From contig CAZCFQ010000143.1 of NCBI GenBank assembly GCA_964497955.1, positions 1-5,008 on the forward strand: a stretch of DNA of 5,008 nt, read 5' to 3'. The notes below the pieces were generated by a model. It worked only from the letters and a program-made list of their open reading frames with translations. It did not search any database and had not been told where the DNA came from. Positions 1 to 4,670 of this stretch are shown piece by piece; position 1 is the first letter of the stretch; every line of letters begins with the position of its first letter. The position numbers were made by a program, and so were the translations under genes. This DNA comes from PWPR01 sp964497955. GTDB taxonomy: Bacteria > Bacillota > UBA994 > PWPR01.

Positions 1-107
1 CTACGGATTCTTCCGCCTTTTACAGTTTTTGAGACGGGCTTAATTTCTATTACTTTTTCACTTAAATTACTTTTTTGTTCTGCGTTTCTTCTTTTACGCT
101 TATCCAT
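1..107 (-). CDS. rpsE: 30S ribosomal protein S5, N-terminal fragment (runs off the window)
   Basis: S5 is a 30S protein that helps hold the decoding centre together and affects translational accuracy. Only the first 35 codons are in the window; the gene continues past base 1. The start is ATG at 105-107, preceded by GGGAGG with a 7-base spacer. The fragment opens with a basic, charged leader (MDKRKRRNAEQ) and reaches VSKTVKGGRIRR at about residues 25-36. This matches the KxVKGGRxxxF stretch that opens the S5 RNA-binding domain. The start lies 17 bases after the rplR stop, the expected place for rpsE in the spc operon. The leader differs from textbook sequences, but S5 N-termini vary among bacteria. 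The identification rests on the VKGG motif plus gene order. It is too short for an ordinary ORF listing. Confidence 0.9.
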   Translation of the reverse strand, partial: MDKRKRRNAEQKSNLSEKVIEIKPVSKTVKGGRIR

Positions 108-124
108 CTCATATCCTCCCGCTG

Positions 125-493
125 TTAAAACTCTAGACCGGCTTCACGAGCTGCACTTGCTAGTGCGGCAACACGTCCATGATATTTATAGCCGCCTCTA
201 TCGAATACTACCTTAGTAATTCCATTAGCCACTGCTCTTTCGCCAATCAATTTGCCAACCATACGGGCTGCATCTTTATTACTACCATTATCAACCGCGT
301 TAGCAACTTCTGGGGTTAATGTTGATACCGACATCAAAGTTTTACCTTCATAATCATTGATTATTTGGGCATAAATATGTTTATTAGAGCGGTACACATT
401 TAACCGTGGACGTTCATAACTACCGAATACGTGATTGCGAATACGATAATGGCGTTTCTTACGAAGTTTATTTCTGTCTGCTTTATTTAGCAT
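125..493 (-). CDS. rplR: 50S ribosomal protein L18
   Basis: L18 binds 5S rRNA with L5 and forms part of the central protuberance of the 50S subunit. The product is 122 residues, within the usual 115-122. It starts MLNKADRNKLRKKRH, the basic N-terminal arm. ERPRLNVYRSNKHIYAQII follows at about residues 27-45, and the signature VVFDRGGYKYHGRV comes near residue 95. It ends AAREAGLEF, the typical L18 C-terminus. The ATG at 491-493 is preceded by AAAGGAG with a 9-base spacer. The gene lies 29 bases after rplF and 17 bases before rpsE and ends in TAA. Length, motifs and neighbours all agree, and nothing looks broken. Confidence 0.98.
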   Translation of the reverse strand: MLNKADRNKLRKKRHYRIRNHVFGSYERPRLNVYRSNKHIYAQIINDYEGKTLMSVSTLTPEVANAVDNGSNKDAARMVGKLIGERAVANGITKVVFDRGGYKYHGRVAALASAAREAGLEF

Positions 494-522
494 TATTAAA
501 TACTCCTTTCCGCACCACGGTC

Positions 523-1056
523 TTAACCAGTTTTGCCCACTTTTTGTCTTACATATTCGCCTTTATATCTAATACCTTTACCCTTATATGGTTCAGGTTC
601 TCTTATTGAACGAATGTGTGCAGCAAATTGGCCGACTTTTTGTTTGTCTATTCCACTAATATTGATCTCTGTGTTTGAAGGAACTTCTACATTTATTCCT
701 TCAGGTGGTGTAATTTCTACCGGATGAGAATACCCAACCGCTATTACTAAAGTACTACCTTTCATTGAAGCTCGATATCCAACACCACGAAGCTCTAATG
801 ACTTAGAATAGCCCTTTGTTACACCTTCAACCATATTATTAATTAAACTACGTACTAAACCGTGTAATGATCTGTTTTTTACTTGATCATCAGGTCTTTG
901 AACAATGATTTGGTTATCATCTAAACTGATATCCATACCTTGATCAAAGATTTGTTCAAGTTGTCCTTTAGGCCCTTTAACACTGACCTTGTTTTCATCT
1001 ACATTAACTTCTACACCTTCAGGAATTTCTACTGGTTTCTTTCCAATACGTGACAT
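523..1056 (-). CDS. rplF: 50S ribosomal protein L6
   Basis: L6 sits near the factor-binding site of the 50S subunit and contacts 23S rRNA. The frame is open to an upstream ATG at 1074 that would add MVGGAD. I chose the ATG at 1054-1056 because it gives the canonical L6 opening MSRIGKKPVEIP and lies 5 bases after a very strong AGGAGGTG (1062-1069). The resulting 177 residues match the family's usual 175-180. Two L6 repeats are evident, with GVGYRA near residue 100 and the signature PEPYKGKGIRY at about 154-164, ending VRQKVGKTG. The stop is TAA. The ribosome binding site begins within the TAG stop of rpsH 11 bases upstream, which suggests coupled translation. Confidence 0.98.
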   Translation of the reverse strand: MSRIGKKPVEIPEGVEVNVDENKVSVKGPKGQLEQIFDQGMDISLDDNQIIVQRPDDQVKNRSLHGLVRSLINNMVEGVTKGYSKSLELRGVGYRASMKGSTLVIAVGYSHPVEITPPEGINVEVPSNTEINISGIDKQKVGQFAAHIRSIREPEPYKGKGIRYKGEYVRQKVGKTG

Positions 1057-1061
1057 ATCAG

Positions 1062-1069
1062 CACCTCCT
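1062..1069 (-). promoter_or_regulatory. Ribosome binding site of rplF, overlapping the rpsH stop codon
   Basis: The minus strand reads TAGGAGGTGC here. AGGAGGTG is an eight-base match to the 16S rRNA 3' tail and lies 5 bases before the rplF ATG. Its first two bases are the last two bases of the rpsH TAG stop. The position selects the 1056 start of L6 over the longer 1074 start. A ribosome finishing rpsH would cover this site, so coupling of S8 and L6 synthesis is a reasonable inference. Confidence 0.85.
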
Positions 1070-1466
1070 ACCAAACATAACAGACAACTTCGCCGCCAAG
1101 ACTATCTTCGCGTGCTTTCTTATCTGTCATTAATCCTTGAGATGTTGAAATCATTGCTATCCCTAAACCATTAAGCACTCTTGGAATTTCATTTTTCTTA
1201 GCATAGACTCTTAATCCAGGCTTTGAGATTCTTTTAATTCCATGAATTACTTGGCTTCTATTAGGGCCATATTTTAACATTATACGTATTAATCCCTGTT
1301 TATTATCCTTTATAATCTCATAATTTCTAATATATCCTTCATCTAACAAAATATCAGCAATTGCTTTTTTCATGTTAGAAGCAGGCACATCAACACTGCT
1401 ATGCAAAGCCGAGGCCGCATTGCGAATGCGAGTTAGCATATCAGAGATAGGATCAGTCATTGTCAT
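1068..1466 (-). CDS. rpsH: 30S ribosomal protein S8
   Basis: S8 is a primary 16S rRNA-binding protein of the 30S platform. In Escherichia coli it also represses the spc operon by binding its mRNA. The product is 132 residues, a standard bacterial length. It opens MTMTDPISDMLTRIRNA, typical for S8. The C-terminal signature STSQGLMTDKKAR falls at about residues 107-119, and the protein ends GGEVVCYVW. The ATG at 1464-1466 is preceded by GGAGGC at 7-8 bases; an internal ATG two codons later is less well placed. It follows rpsN by 26 bases and ends in TAG, which merges into the rplF ribosome binding site. No S8-type mRNA operator could be recognised by eye in this window. Confidence 0.98.
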   Translation of the reverse strand: MTMTDPISDMLTRIRNAASALHSSVDVPASNMKKAIADILLDEGYIRNYEIIKDNKQGLIRIMLKYGPNRSQVIHGIKRISKPGLRVYAKKNEIPRVLNGLGIAMISTSQGLMTDKKAREDSLGGEVVCYVW

Positions 1467-1492
1467 ATCAACAGCCTCCTTATCCTAACTTT

Positions 1493-1678
1493 TTACCAAC
1501 TGGCTTTTTTCACGCCTGGTATTTGACCAGCATGAGCCAGTTTGCGGAAGCATATTCGGCAAACACCGAATTTTCTCATATATCCACGAGGTCGACCGCA
1601 AATTCTACAACGATTATATTCTCTTGTTGAATACTTTTGCTCACGCTTTTGTTTAGCGATCAAAGATTTCTTTGCCAT
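1493..1678 (-). CDS. rpsN: 30S ribosomal protein S14, zinc-binding short form (type Z)
   Basis: S14 is a late-assembling protein of the 30S head. This is the short zinc-binding form: 61 residues with C24-x2-C27 and C40-x2-C43, compared with about 89-100 residues for the zinc-free form. It begins MAKKSLIAKQKR and ends PGVKKASW, both typical. The short form encoded between rplE and rpsH is characteristic of Bacillota and several other phyla; enterobacteria have the long form there. The ATG at 1676-1678 lies 4 bases after the rplE stop, and its ribosome binding site sits inside rplE. The stop is TAA. Some Bacillota carry a second, zinc-free S14 elsewhere in the genome that replaces this one under zinc starvation; that cannot be judged from this window. 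The symbol rpsZ is also used. Confidence 0.98.
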   Translation of the reverse strand: MAKKSLIAKQKREQKYSTREYNRCRICGRPRGYMRKFGVCRICFRKLAHAGQIPGVKKASW

Positions 1679-1682
1679 GGAT

Positions 1683-2231
1683 CTACCTCCTTACCTTTGA
1701 AAACGGCATACCAATTAAAGCTAACAATTCTCTTGCTTCCTCATCTGTTTCTGCTGTAGTTACAATTGTTATACTCATACCTTGTACATTTTCTACTTGG
1801 TCATACCTGATTTCTGGGAAAATTAATTGTTCTTTTACACCTAATGAATAATTGCCGCGTCCATCAAAAGCTTCTGGTGAAACACCTTGAAAGTCTCTTA
1901 CACGAGGCAAGTTTATTGTTACTAATTTATCTAAAAAATCGTACATGCGAGTTCCTCGCAATGTCACCTTACAACCTATTGGCATACCAGCACGCAATTT
2001 GAAATTAGATACTGATTTTCTAGCACGTGTTACAACTGGCATTTGACCAGTTATCTTAGCTAAATCTGTAACTGCTGCGTCAATTGCTTTACTATTTTCT
2101 ACAGCTCTACCCACACCCATATTGACGATGATCTTTTCAATTTTTGGAACCATCATCGGATTTGAATAGCTAAATTTTTCAATCATTGCTGGCATAACTT
2201 CTTCTTTATAAAAATCTTTTAGCCTAGACAC
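1683..2231 (-). CDS. rplE: 50S ribosomal protein L5
   Basis: L5 binds 5S rRNA and the P-site tRNA elbow in the central protuberance. The product is 182 residues, close to the usual 179-180. It opens MSRLKDFYKEEVMPAM. Family motifs are VPKIEKIIVNMGVG near residue 28, RARKSVSNFKLRAGMPIGCKV around 70-90, and LPRVRDFQG near 113. The start codon is GTG at 2229-2231, which aligns with the usual L5 N-terminus and lies 6 bases after a ten-base AGAAAGGAGG. The next in-frame ATG, codon 13, would remove the N-terminal helix. The last codons AGG AGG TAG also form the ribosome binding site of rpsN. It follows rplX by 23 bases. Confidence 0.98.
   Translation of the reverse strand: MSRLKDFYKEEVMPAMIEKFSYSNPMMVPKIEKIIVNMGVGRAVENSKAIDAAVTDLAKITGQMPVVTRARKSVSNFKLRAGMPIGCKVTLRGTRMYDFLDKLVTINLPRVRDFQGVSPEAFDGRGNYSLGVKEQLIFPEIRYDQVENVQGMSITIVTTAETDEEARELLALIGMPFSKVRR
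1685..1692 (-). promoter_or_regulatory. Ribosome binding site of rpsN inside the 3' end of rplE
   Basis: The minus strand reads AAGGAGGT at 1692 down to 1685, 6 bases before the rpsN ATG. AGGAGG forms the last two Arg codons of L5, and the T is the first base of its TAG stop. Only 4 bases separate stop and start. A ribosome terminating on rplE therefore occupies the rpsN initiation site, which points to translational coupling of L5 and S14. Confidence 0.88.
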
Positions 2232-2237
2232 GAAAAT

Positions 2238-2247
2238 CCTCCTTTCT
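2238..2247 (-). promoter_or_regulatory. Strong ribosome binding site of rplE that supports a GTG start
   Basis: The minus strand reads AGAAAGGAGG, a ten-base match to the complement of the 16S rRNA 3' end, followed by a 6-base spacer and GTG. It fixes the L5 start at 2231. An unusually long match may compensate for the weaker GTG codon; that part is inference. Confidence 0.85.
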
Positions 2248-2254
2248 GTTTGAA

Positions 2255-2584
2255 CTACTTGTCAATCACTTGATTGCATTTTTTACAGTAGCGCACCTTT
2301 GTGCCATCTTCGAGGACTTTCTTACCGGTCCGACTAGCTTCATTACAAGAAGGGCATATTAACATCACATTAGAAGCATGAATTGGCGCTTCCATTTCAA
2401 TTATGCCTCCCTGTTGATTCATACCTTGAGGACGTTGATGTTTCTTAATCATATTAACGCCTTCAACTATGACTCGGTTTTCCTCTGGGTTTGCTTTCAA
2501 AACAACTCCAGTTTTTCCTCTATCTTTTCCTGCTAAAATCTTGACCTTGTCATCTTTTTTAACATGTAGTTTATTCTTTTTCAT
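2255..2584 (-). CDS. rplX: 50S ribosomal protein L24 with C-terminal zinc ribbon
   Basis: L24 starts 50S assembly by binding the 5' domain of 23S rRNA. The product is 109 residues, slightly longer than the roughly 103 of Bacillus. A KOW motif occupies about residues 9-36 (KKDDKVKILAGKDRGKTGVV), followed by VEGVNMIKKHQRP and APIHASNVMLI. The C-terminal part holds C77-x2-C80 and C100-x2-C103, a likely zinc ribbon that many L24 proteins have lost. The ATG at 2582-2584 lies 6 bases after GGAGGG. It is 18 bases after rplN and ends in TAG. In E. coli the rplX-rplE junction carries the S8 repressor site; here the spacer is 23 bases and mostly ribosome binding site, with no obvious hairpin. Confidence 0.98.
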   Translation of the reverse strand: MKKNKLHVKKDDKVKILAGKDRGKTGVVLKANPEENRVIVEGVNMIKKHQRPQGMNQQGGIIEMEAPIHASNVMLICPSCNEASRTGKKVLEDGTKVRYCKKCNQVIDK

Positions 2585-2602
2585 CGCTATCCCTCCTAGC
2601 AG

Positions 2603-2971
2603 CTAAAATACTTCCGGTGCGAGTGAAACAATTTTCATAAAATTGTTTTCTCTTATCTCTCTGGCTACTGGGCCAAAAATACGAGTCCCGCGAGGATTAC
2701 TAGAATCATCAAGAATAACAACTGCGTTGTCATCAAATCTGATATAAGTTCCATCCTTACGTCTCACACCATACCTAGATCTTACTATCACTGCCTCAAC
2801 AACTTCACCCTTCTTAACTACTCCACCAGGTGTTGCTTCTTTAACTGTGGCGATGATAACGTCACCAATATTGGCATAACGACGCCTAGTTCCTCCAAGC
2901 ACTCGGATGCACAATACCTCTTTAGCTCCAGAGTTATCTGCAACACGCAGTCTGCTTTCGCTTTGTATCAC
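2603..2971 (-). CDS. rplN: 50S ribosomal protein L14
   Basis: L14 lies at the 50S-30S interface, contacts 16S rRNA helix 14 and is the docking site of the silencing factor RsfS. The product is 122 residues, exactly the family norm. It opens MIQSESRLRVADNSGAKEV. The signature region follows at GDVIIATVKEATPGGVVKKG, around residues 37-56. The C-terminal part has GTRIFGPVAREIR and FMKIVSLAPEVF. The final F instead of the more common L is a small variation. The start codon is GTG at 2969-2971, 8 bases after AAGGGAGG, and the residue after it begins the invariant IQ. The stop is TAG. This is the first gene of the classical spc operon, but only 20 bases separate it from rpsQ. Confidence 0.98.
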   Translation of the reverse strand: MIQSESRLRVADNSGAKEVLCIRVLGGTRRRYANIGDVIIATVKEATPGGVVKKGEVVEAVIVRSRYGVRRKDGTYIRFDDNAVVILDDSSNPRGTRIFGPVAREIRENNFMKIVSLAPEVF

Positions 2972-2991
2972 AGCGTGTTCCTCCCTTCATC

Positions 2992-3246
2992 CTACTCTGC
3001 TTTTTTAACTATCTTAGTTACACGCCACCGCTTTGTTTTACTCAGTGGACGGGTTTCCATTATTTCAACAATGTCGCCTTCACGACATACATTCTCTGAA
3101 TCATGTGCATGATATTTCTTACTTCTTTTAATACGTTTCTTATACAATGGGTGACTTGTCATTCTCTCAACTAAAACAACTATTGTTTTGTCCATTTTGT
3201 CGCTTACGACAAGACCCTGTCGTACTTTACGTGTATTGCGTTCCAT
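2992..3246 (-). CDS. rpsQ: 30S ribosomal protein S17
   Basis: S17 is a primary 16S rRNA-binding protein with an OB fold, important early in 30S assembly. The product is 84 residues, the usual size. It shows MERNTRKVRQGLVVSDKMDK at the start, then HPLYKKRIKRSKKYHAHDSE in the middle and the signature ETRPLSKTKRWRVTKIV near the end. The ATG at 3244-3246 follows AAGGGAGG with a rather long 11-base spacer; no in-frame alternative start lies closer. The stop is TAG. It follows rpmC by 22 bases and is the last gene of the classical S10 operon. Confidence 0.98.
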   Translation of the reverse strand: MERNTRKVRQGLVVSDKMDKTIVVLVERMTSHPLYKKRIKRSKKYHAHDSENVCREGDIVEIMETRPLSKTKRWRVTKIVKKAE

Positions 3247-3268
3247 TATCGGGTTGTCCTCCCTTCAA

Positions 3269-3417
3269 CTACTGGTTAATACCCAGTTCACGCTCACGCA
3301 TGATCGTCATTACACGAGCAATCGTCTTGCGAACAGTGCGAATGCGCATTGGGTTTTCTAACTGACCAACTGCTGAGCGGAAACGCAAGTTGAACAGCTC
3401 TTCTTTTAAATCTTCTA
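3269..3417 (-). CDS. rpmC: 50S ribosomal protein L29, C-terminal part (5' end lost in N gap)
   Basis: L29 lies beside the exit of the nascent-peptide tunnel and forms part of the docking site for trigger factor and signal recognition particle. The visible frame gives 48 full codons plus a partial Leu codon. It reads LEDLKEELFNLRF, then GQLENPMRIRTVRKTIAR, and ends RERELGINQ with a TAG stop at 3269-3271. GQLENPxRIRxVRKxIAR is diagnostic of L29. The family is usually 63-70 residues, so roughly 15-20 N-terminal residues and the start fall in the N run. The break is an assembly gap, not a mutation. A different minus-strand reading of this region that runs through the N run is an artefact. GC is about 47% here by hand count. 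Confidence 0.95.
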
Positions 3418-3517
3418 NNNNNNNNNNNNNNNNNNNNNNNNNNNNNNNNNNNNNNNNNNNNNNNNNNNNNNNNNNNNNNNNNNNNNNNNNNNNNNNNNNN
3501 NNNNNNNNNNNNNNNNN
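3418..3517. other. Assembly gap of exactly 100 N
   Basis: One hundred consecutive N separate the visible parts of rpmC and rplP. The round number suggests a placeholder for a gap of unknown length. The sequence that must be missing is about 108 codons plus stop of L16, a short spacer, and roughly 17 codons of L29. That is near 380 bases, so the true distance is probably about 280 bases longer than drawn. Coordinates beyond this point are therefore not true genomic distances. Confidence 0.95.
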
Positions 3518-3627
3518 AAAGCTTGCAGTCCGTATTCACCTTGTGAAACACTAGATCCGCCTTTTGCTTTGCCTTTCATGCGGCCGCGATGATGTCGGCG
3601 GTATTTGACGCGTTTTGGCATTAACAT
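3518..3627 (-). CDS. rplP: 50S ribosomal protein L16, N-terminal part (3' end lost in N gap)
   Basis: L16 contacts the A-site tRNA and helps form the peptidyl transferase region of the 50S subunit. Thirty-six full codons are visible: MLMPKRVKYRR, HHRGRMKGKAKGG, and GEYGLQA just before the N run. These are hallmark L16 N-terminal motifs. The family is about 137-147 residues, so roughly three quarters of the gene is missing. The ATG at 3625-3627 lies 8 bases after GGAGG and 30 bases after the rpsC stop; a second in-frame ATG two codons later is the M of MPKR. In this frame a TAG appears at 3415-3417 beyond the N run. It is not the real stop, because those bases belong to the L29 reading frame and the gap length is arbitrary. 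Confidence 0.96.
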
Positions 3628-3657
3628 TTTGGCGTCCTCCTTTTCCGCAGATATGGT

Positions 3658-4293
3658 TTATTTTTCTGGTAGAACTTCGCCTTTATATATCCACACTTTA
3701 ATGCCGATTTGGCCATATGTGGTATAGGCGGTAGCTACTCCAAAATCAATTTCAGCTCTGAGCGTCTGCAACGGAATGCGTCCCATTCTGTCCCATTCTA
3801 CTCGAGCGATCTCAGCACCGTTTAGTCGTCCTGATACCATTACTTTTATTCCTTCAGCTCTTGCTCTCATAGCTCTTGTCATTACTTGACGCATAGCTCT
3901 TCTATAAGCAATTCTTCTCTCAAGCTGACCTGCAATGTTTTCAGCAACTAAAGTAGCATCTATTTCAGGCTTGCTAACTTCAACTACATTTATGAATACT
4001 TGCTTACCTGTCATTTTAGCTAATTCAGCACGTAATTGATCTACACCGGCACCATTTCTGCCGATAACCATACCTGGTTTTGCTGTCATTATTGATATTC
4101 TGATAATATTTGCTGTTCTTCTAACAATCTCAATTTTTGAGATTCCAGCGTCGAATAGTTCTTTTTTCACATAGTTTCTTATTTCATTGTCTTCTATAAG
4201 GAAATCTGCATAGTTGCTGTCTGCATACCATTTAGATTCCCAATCTTTTATTACTCCTACTCTTAATCCAGTAGGATTAGCTTTCTGACCCAA
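3658..4293 (-). CDS. rpsC: 30S ribosomal protein S3
   Basis: S3 lies at the mRNA entry channel of the 30S subunit and takes part in its helicase activity. The product is 211 residues; the family ranges from about 205 to 235. It opens MGQKANPTGLRVGVIKDWES. A KH domain follows, with the GxxG loop in VIGRNGAG (G78-R-N-G81). The C-terminal domain shows SGRLNGAEIAR and IPLQTLRAEIDFGVATAYTTYG, and ends KVWIYKGEVLPEK. The start codon is TTG at 4291-4293, directly before GQKxNP, the nearly invariant S3 N-terminus. No ATG or GTG is available close by in frame. The ribosome binding site AAGGAGG at 4304-4310 lies 10 bases upstream. It follows rplV by 18 bases and ends in TAA. Confidence 0.98.
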   Translation of the reverse strand: MGQKANPTGLRVGVIKDWESKWYADSNYADFLIEDNEIRNYVKKELFDAGISKIEIVRRTANIIRISIMTAKPGMVIGRNGAGVDQLRAELAKMTGKQVFINVVEVSKPEIDATLVAENIAGQLERRIAYRRAMRQVMTRAMRARAEGIKVMVSGRLNGAEIARVEWDRMGRIPLQTLRAEIDFGVATAYTTYGQIGIKVWIYKGEVLPEK

Positions 4294-4303
4294 CGTATCT
4301 GCC

Positions 4304-4310
4304 CCTCCTT
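4304..4310 (-). promoter_or_regulatory. Ribosome binding site of rpsC that supports a TTG start
   Basis: The minus strand reads AAGGAGG followed by 10 bases and TTG GGT CAG AAA. The site lies just after the rplV TAA stop. Since GQKANP is the conserved S3 N-terminus, this site and the protein alignment together fix TTG as the start. Confidence 0.85.
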
Positions 4311-4311
4311 A

Positions 4312-4644
4312 TTAACGCTCTTTGACTACCACAGTAATGTGGCTGGTCCTCTTCAATATCGGATAGGCACGCCCTTGAGCTCGTGCACGAAACCTCTTTA
4401 ATACTGGACCGCCATCTACATATGCTTCTGCTATGTACAATGAATCAATGTCCATTTCATGATTGTGCTCTGCATTTGCTGCGGCTGAGTTTATCACTTT
4501 AATGATTACATCGGCGGCTTTACGTCTCGTAAAACGCAGTATGGCCAGGGCCTCTGCAACATCCTTGCCACGAACTTCATTTATGACTTGACGAGCCTTT
4601 CGTGGGCTAACTCGCACATAGCGCGCTATTGCTTTTGCTTCCAT
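4312..4644 (-). CDS. rplV: 50S ribosomal protein L22
   Basis: L22 lines the nascent-peptide exit tunnel and contacts several 23S rRNA domains. The frame opens with ATG at 4651-4653 (MSNMEAKA), but GGAGG is only 1 base from that codon. The ATG at 4642-4644 has a normal 9-base spacer and gives the canonical MEAKAIARYVRVSPRKARQV opening, with 110 residues as in most L22. I chose it. The long tunnel hairpin is visible around residues 84-95 (RFRARAQGRAYP), followed by ILKRTSHITVVVKER. The hairpin has no insertion or deletion of the kind linked to macrolide resistance, as far as can be judged by eye. It follows rpsS by 26 bases and ends in TAA. Confidence 0.97.
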   Translation of the reverse strand: MEAKAIARYVRVSPRKARQVINEVRGKDVAEALAILRFTRRKAADVIIKVINSAAANAEHNHEMDIDSLYIAEAYVDGGPVLKRFRARAQGRAYPILKRTSHITVVVKER

Positions 4645-4653
4645 GTTGCTCAT

Positions 4654-4660
4654 ACCTCCC
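4654..4660 (-). promoter_or_regulatory. Ribosome binding site of rplV that decides between two ATG codons
   Basis: The minus strand reads GGGAGGT immediately followed by ATG AGC AAC ATG. The first ATG abuts the site and is too close for normal initiation. The second ATG, ending at 4644, is 9 bases away. This favours a 110-residue over a 113-residue L22. Confidence 0.85.
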
Positions 4661-4670
4661 TGAAATTACA

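Noticed and set aside
406..609. Plus-strand open frame of 67 codons
   Set aside because: It lies antisense to rplR and rplF, is rich in hydrophobic and aromatic residues as expected from a complement of basic genes, and has no convincing ribosome binding site or family match.
533..727. Plus-strand open frame of 64 codons
   Set aside because: It is wholly antisense to rplF, a gene with clear family motifs, and has no independent support.
989..1174. Plus-strand open frame of 61 codons
   Set aside because: It crosses the rplF-rpsH junction antisense, with no recognisable protein and no initiation signal.
3147..3365. Plus-strand open frame of 72 codons
   Set aside because: It is antisense to rpsQ and rpmC and has no family features.
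3415..3417. Possible premature stop of rplP
   Set aside because: These bases belong to the L29 reading frame; the frame relation across a placeholder gap has no meaning.
3294..3551. Minus-strand frame running through the N run
   Set aside because: It is open only because N codons are not stops. On the left it reads rpmC, and on the right rplP, out of their proper frames.
3519..3587. HindIII-type AAGCTT at the gap edge and NotI-type GCGGCCGC at 3580-3587, possible cloning or vector sequence
   Set aside because: Both lie inside the conserved L16 frame and encode expected residues (LQA and HRGRM), so they are natural coding sequence.
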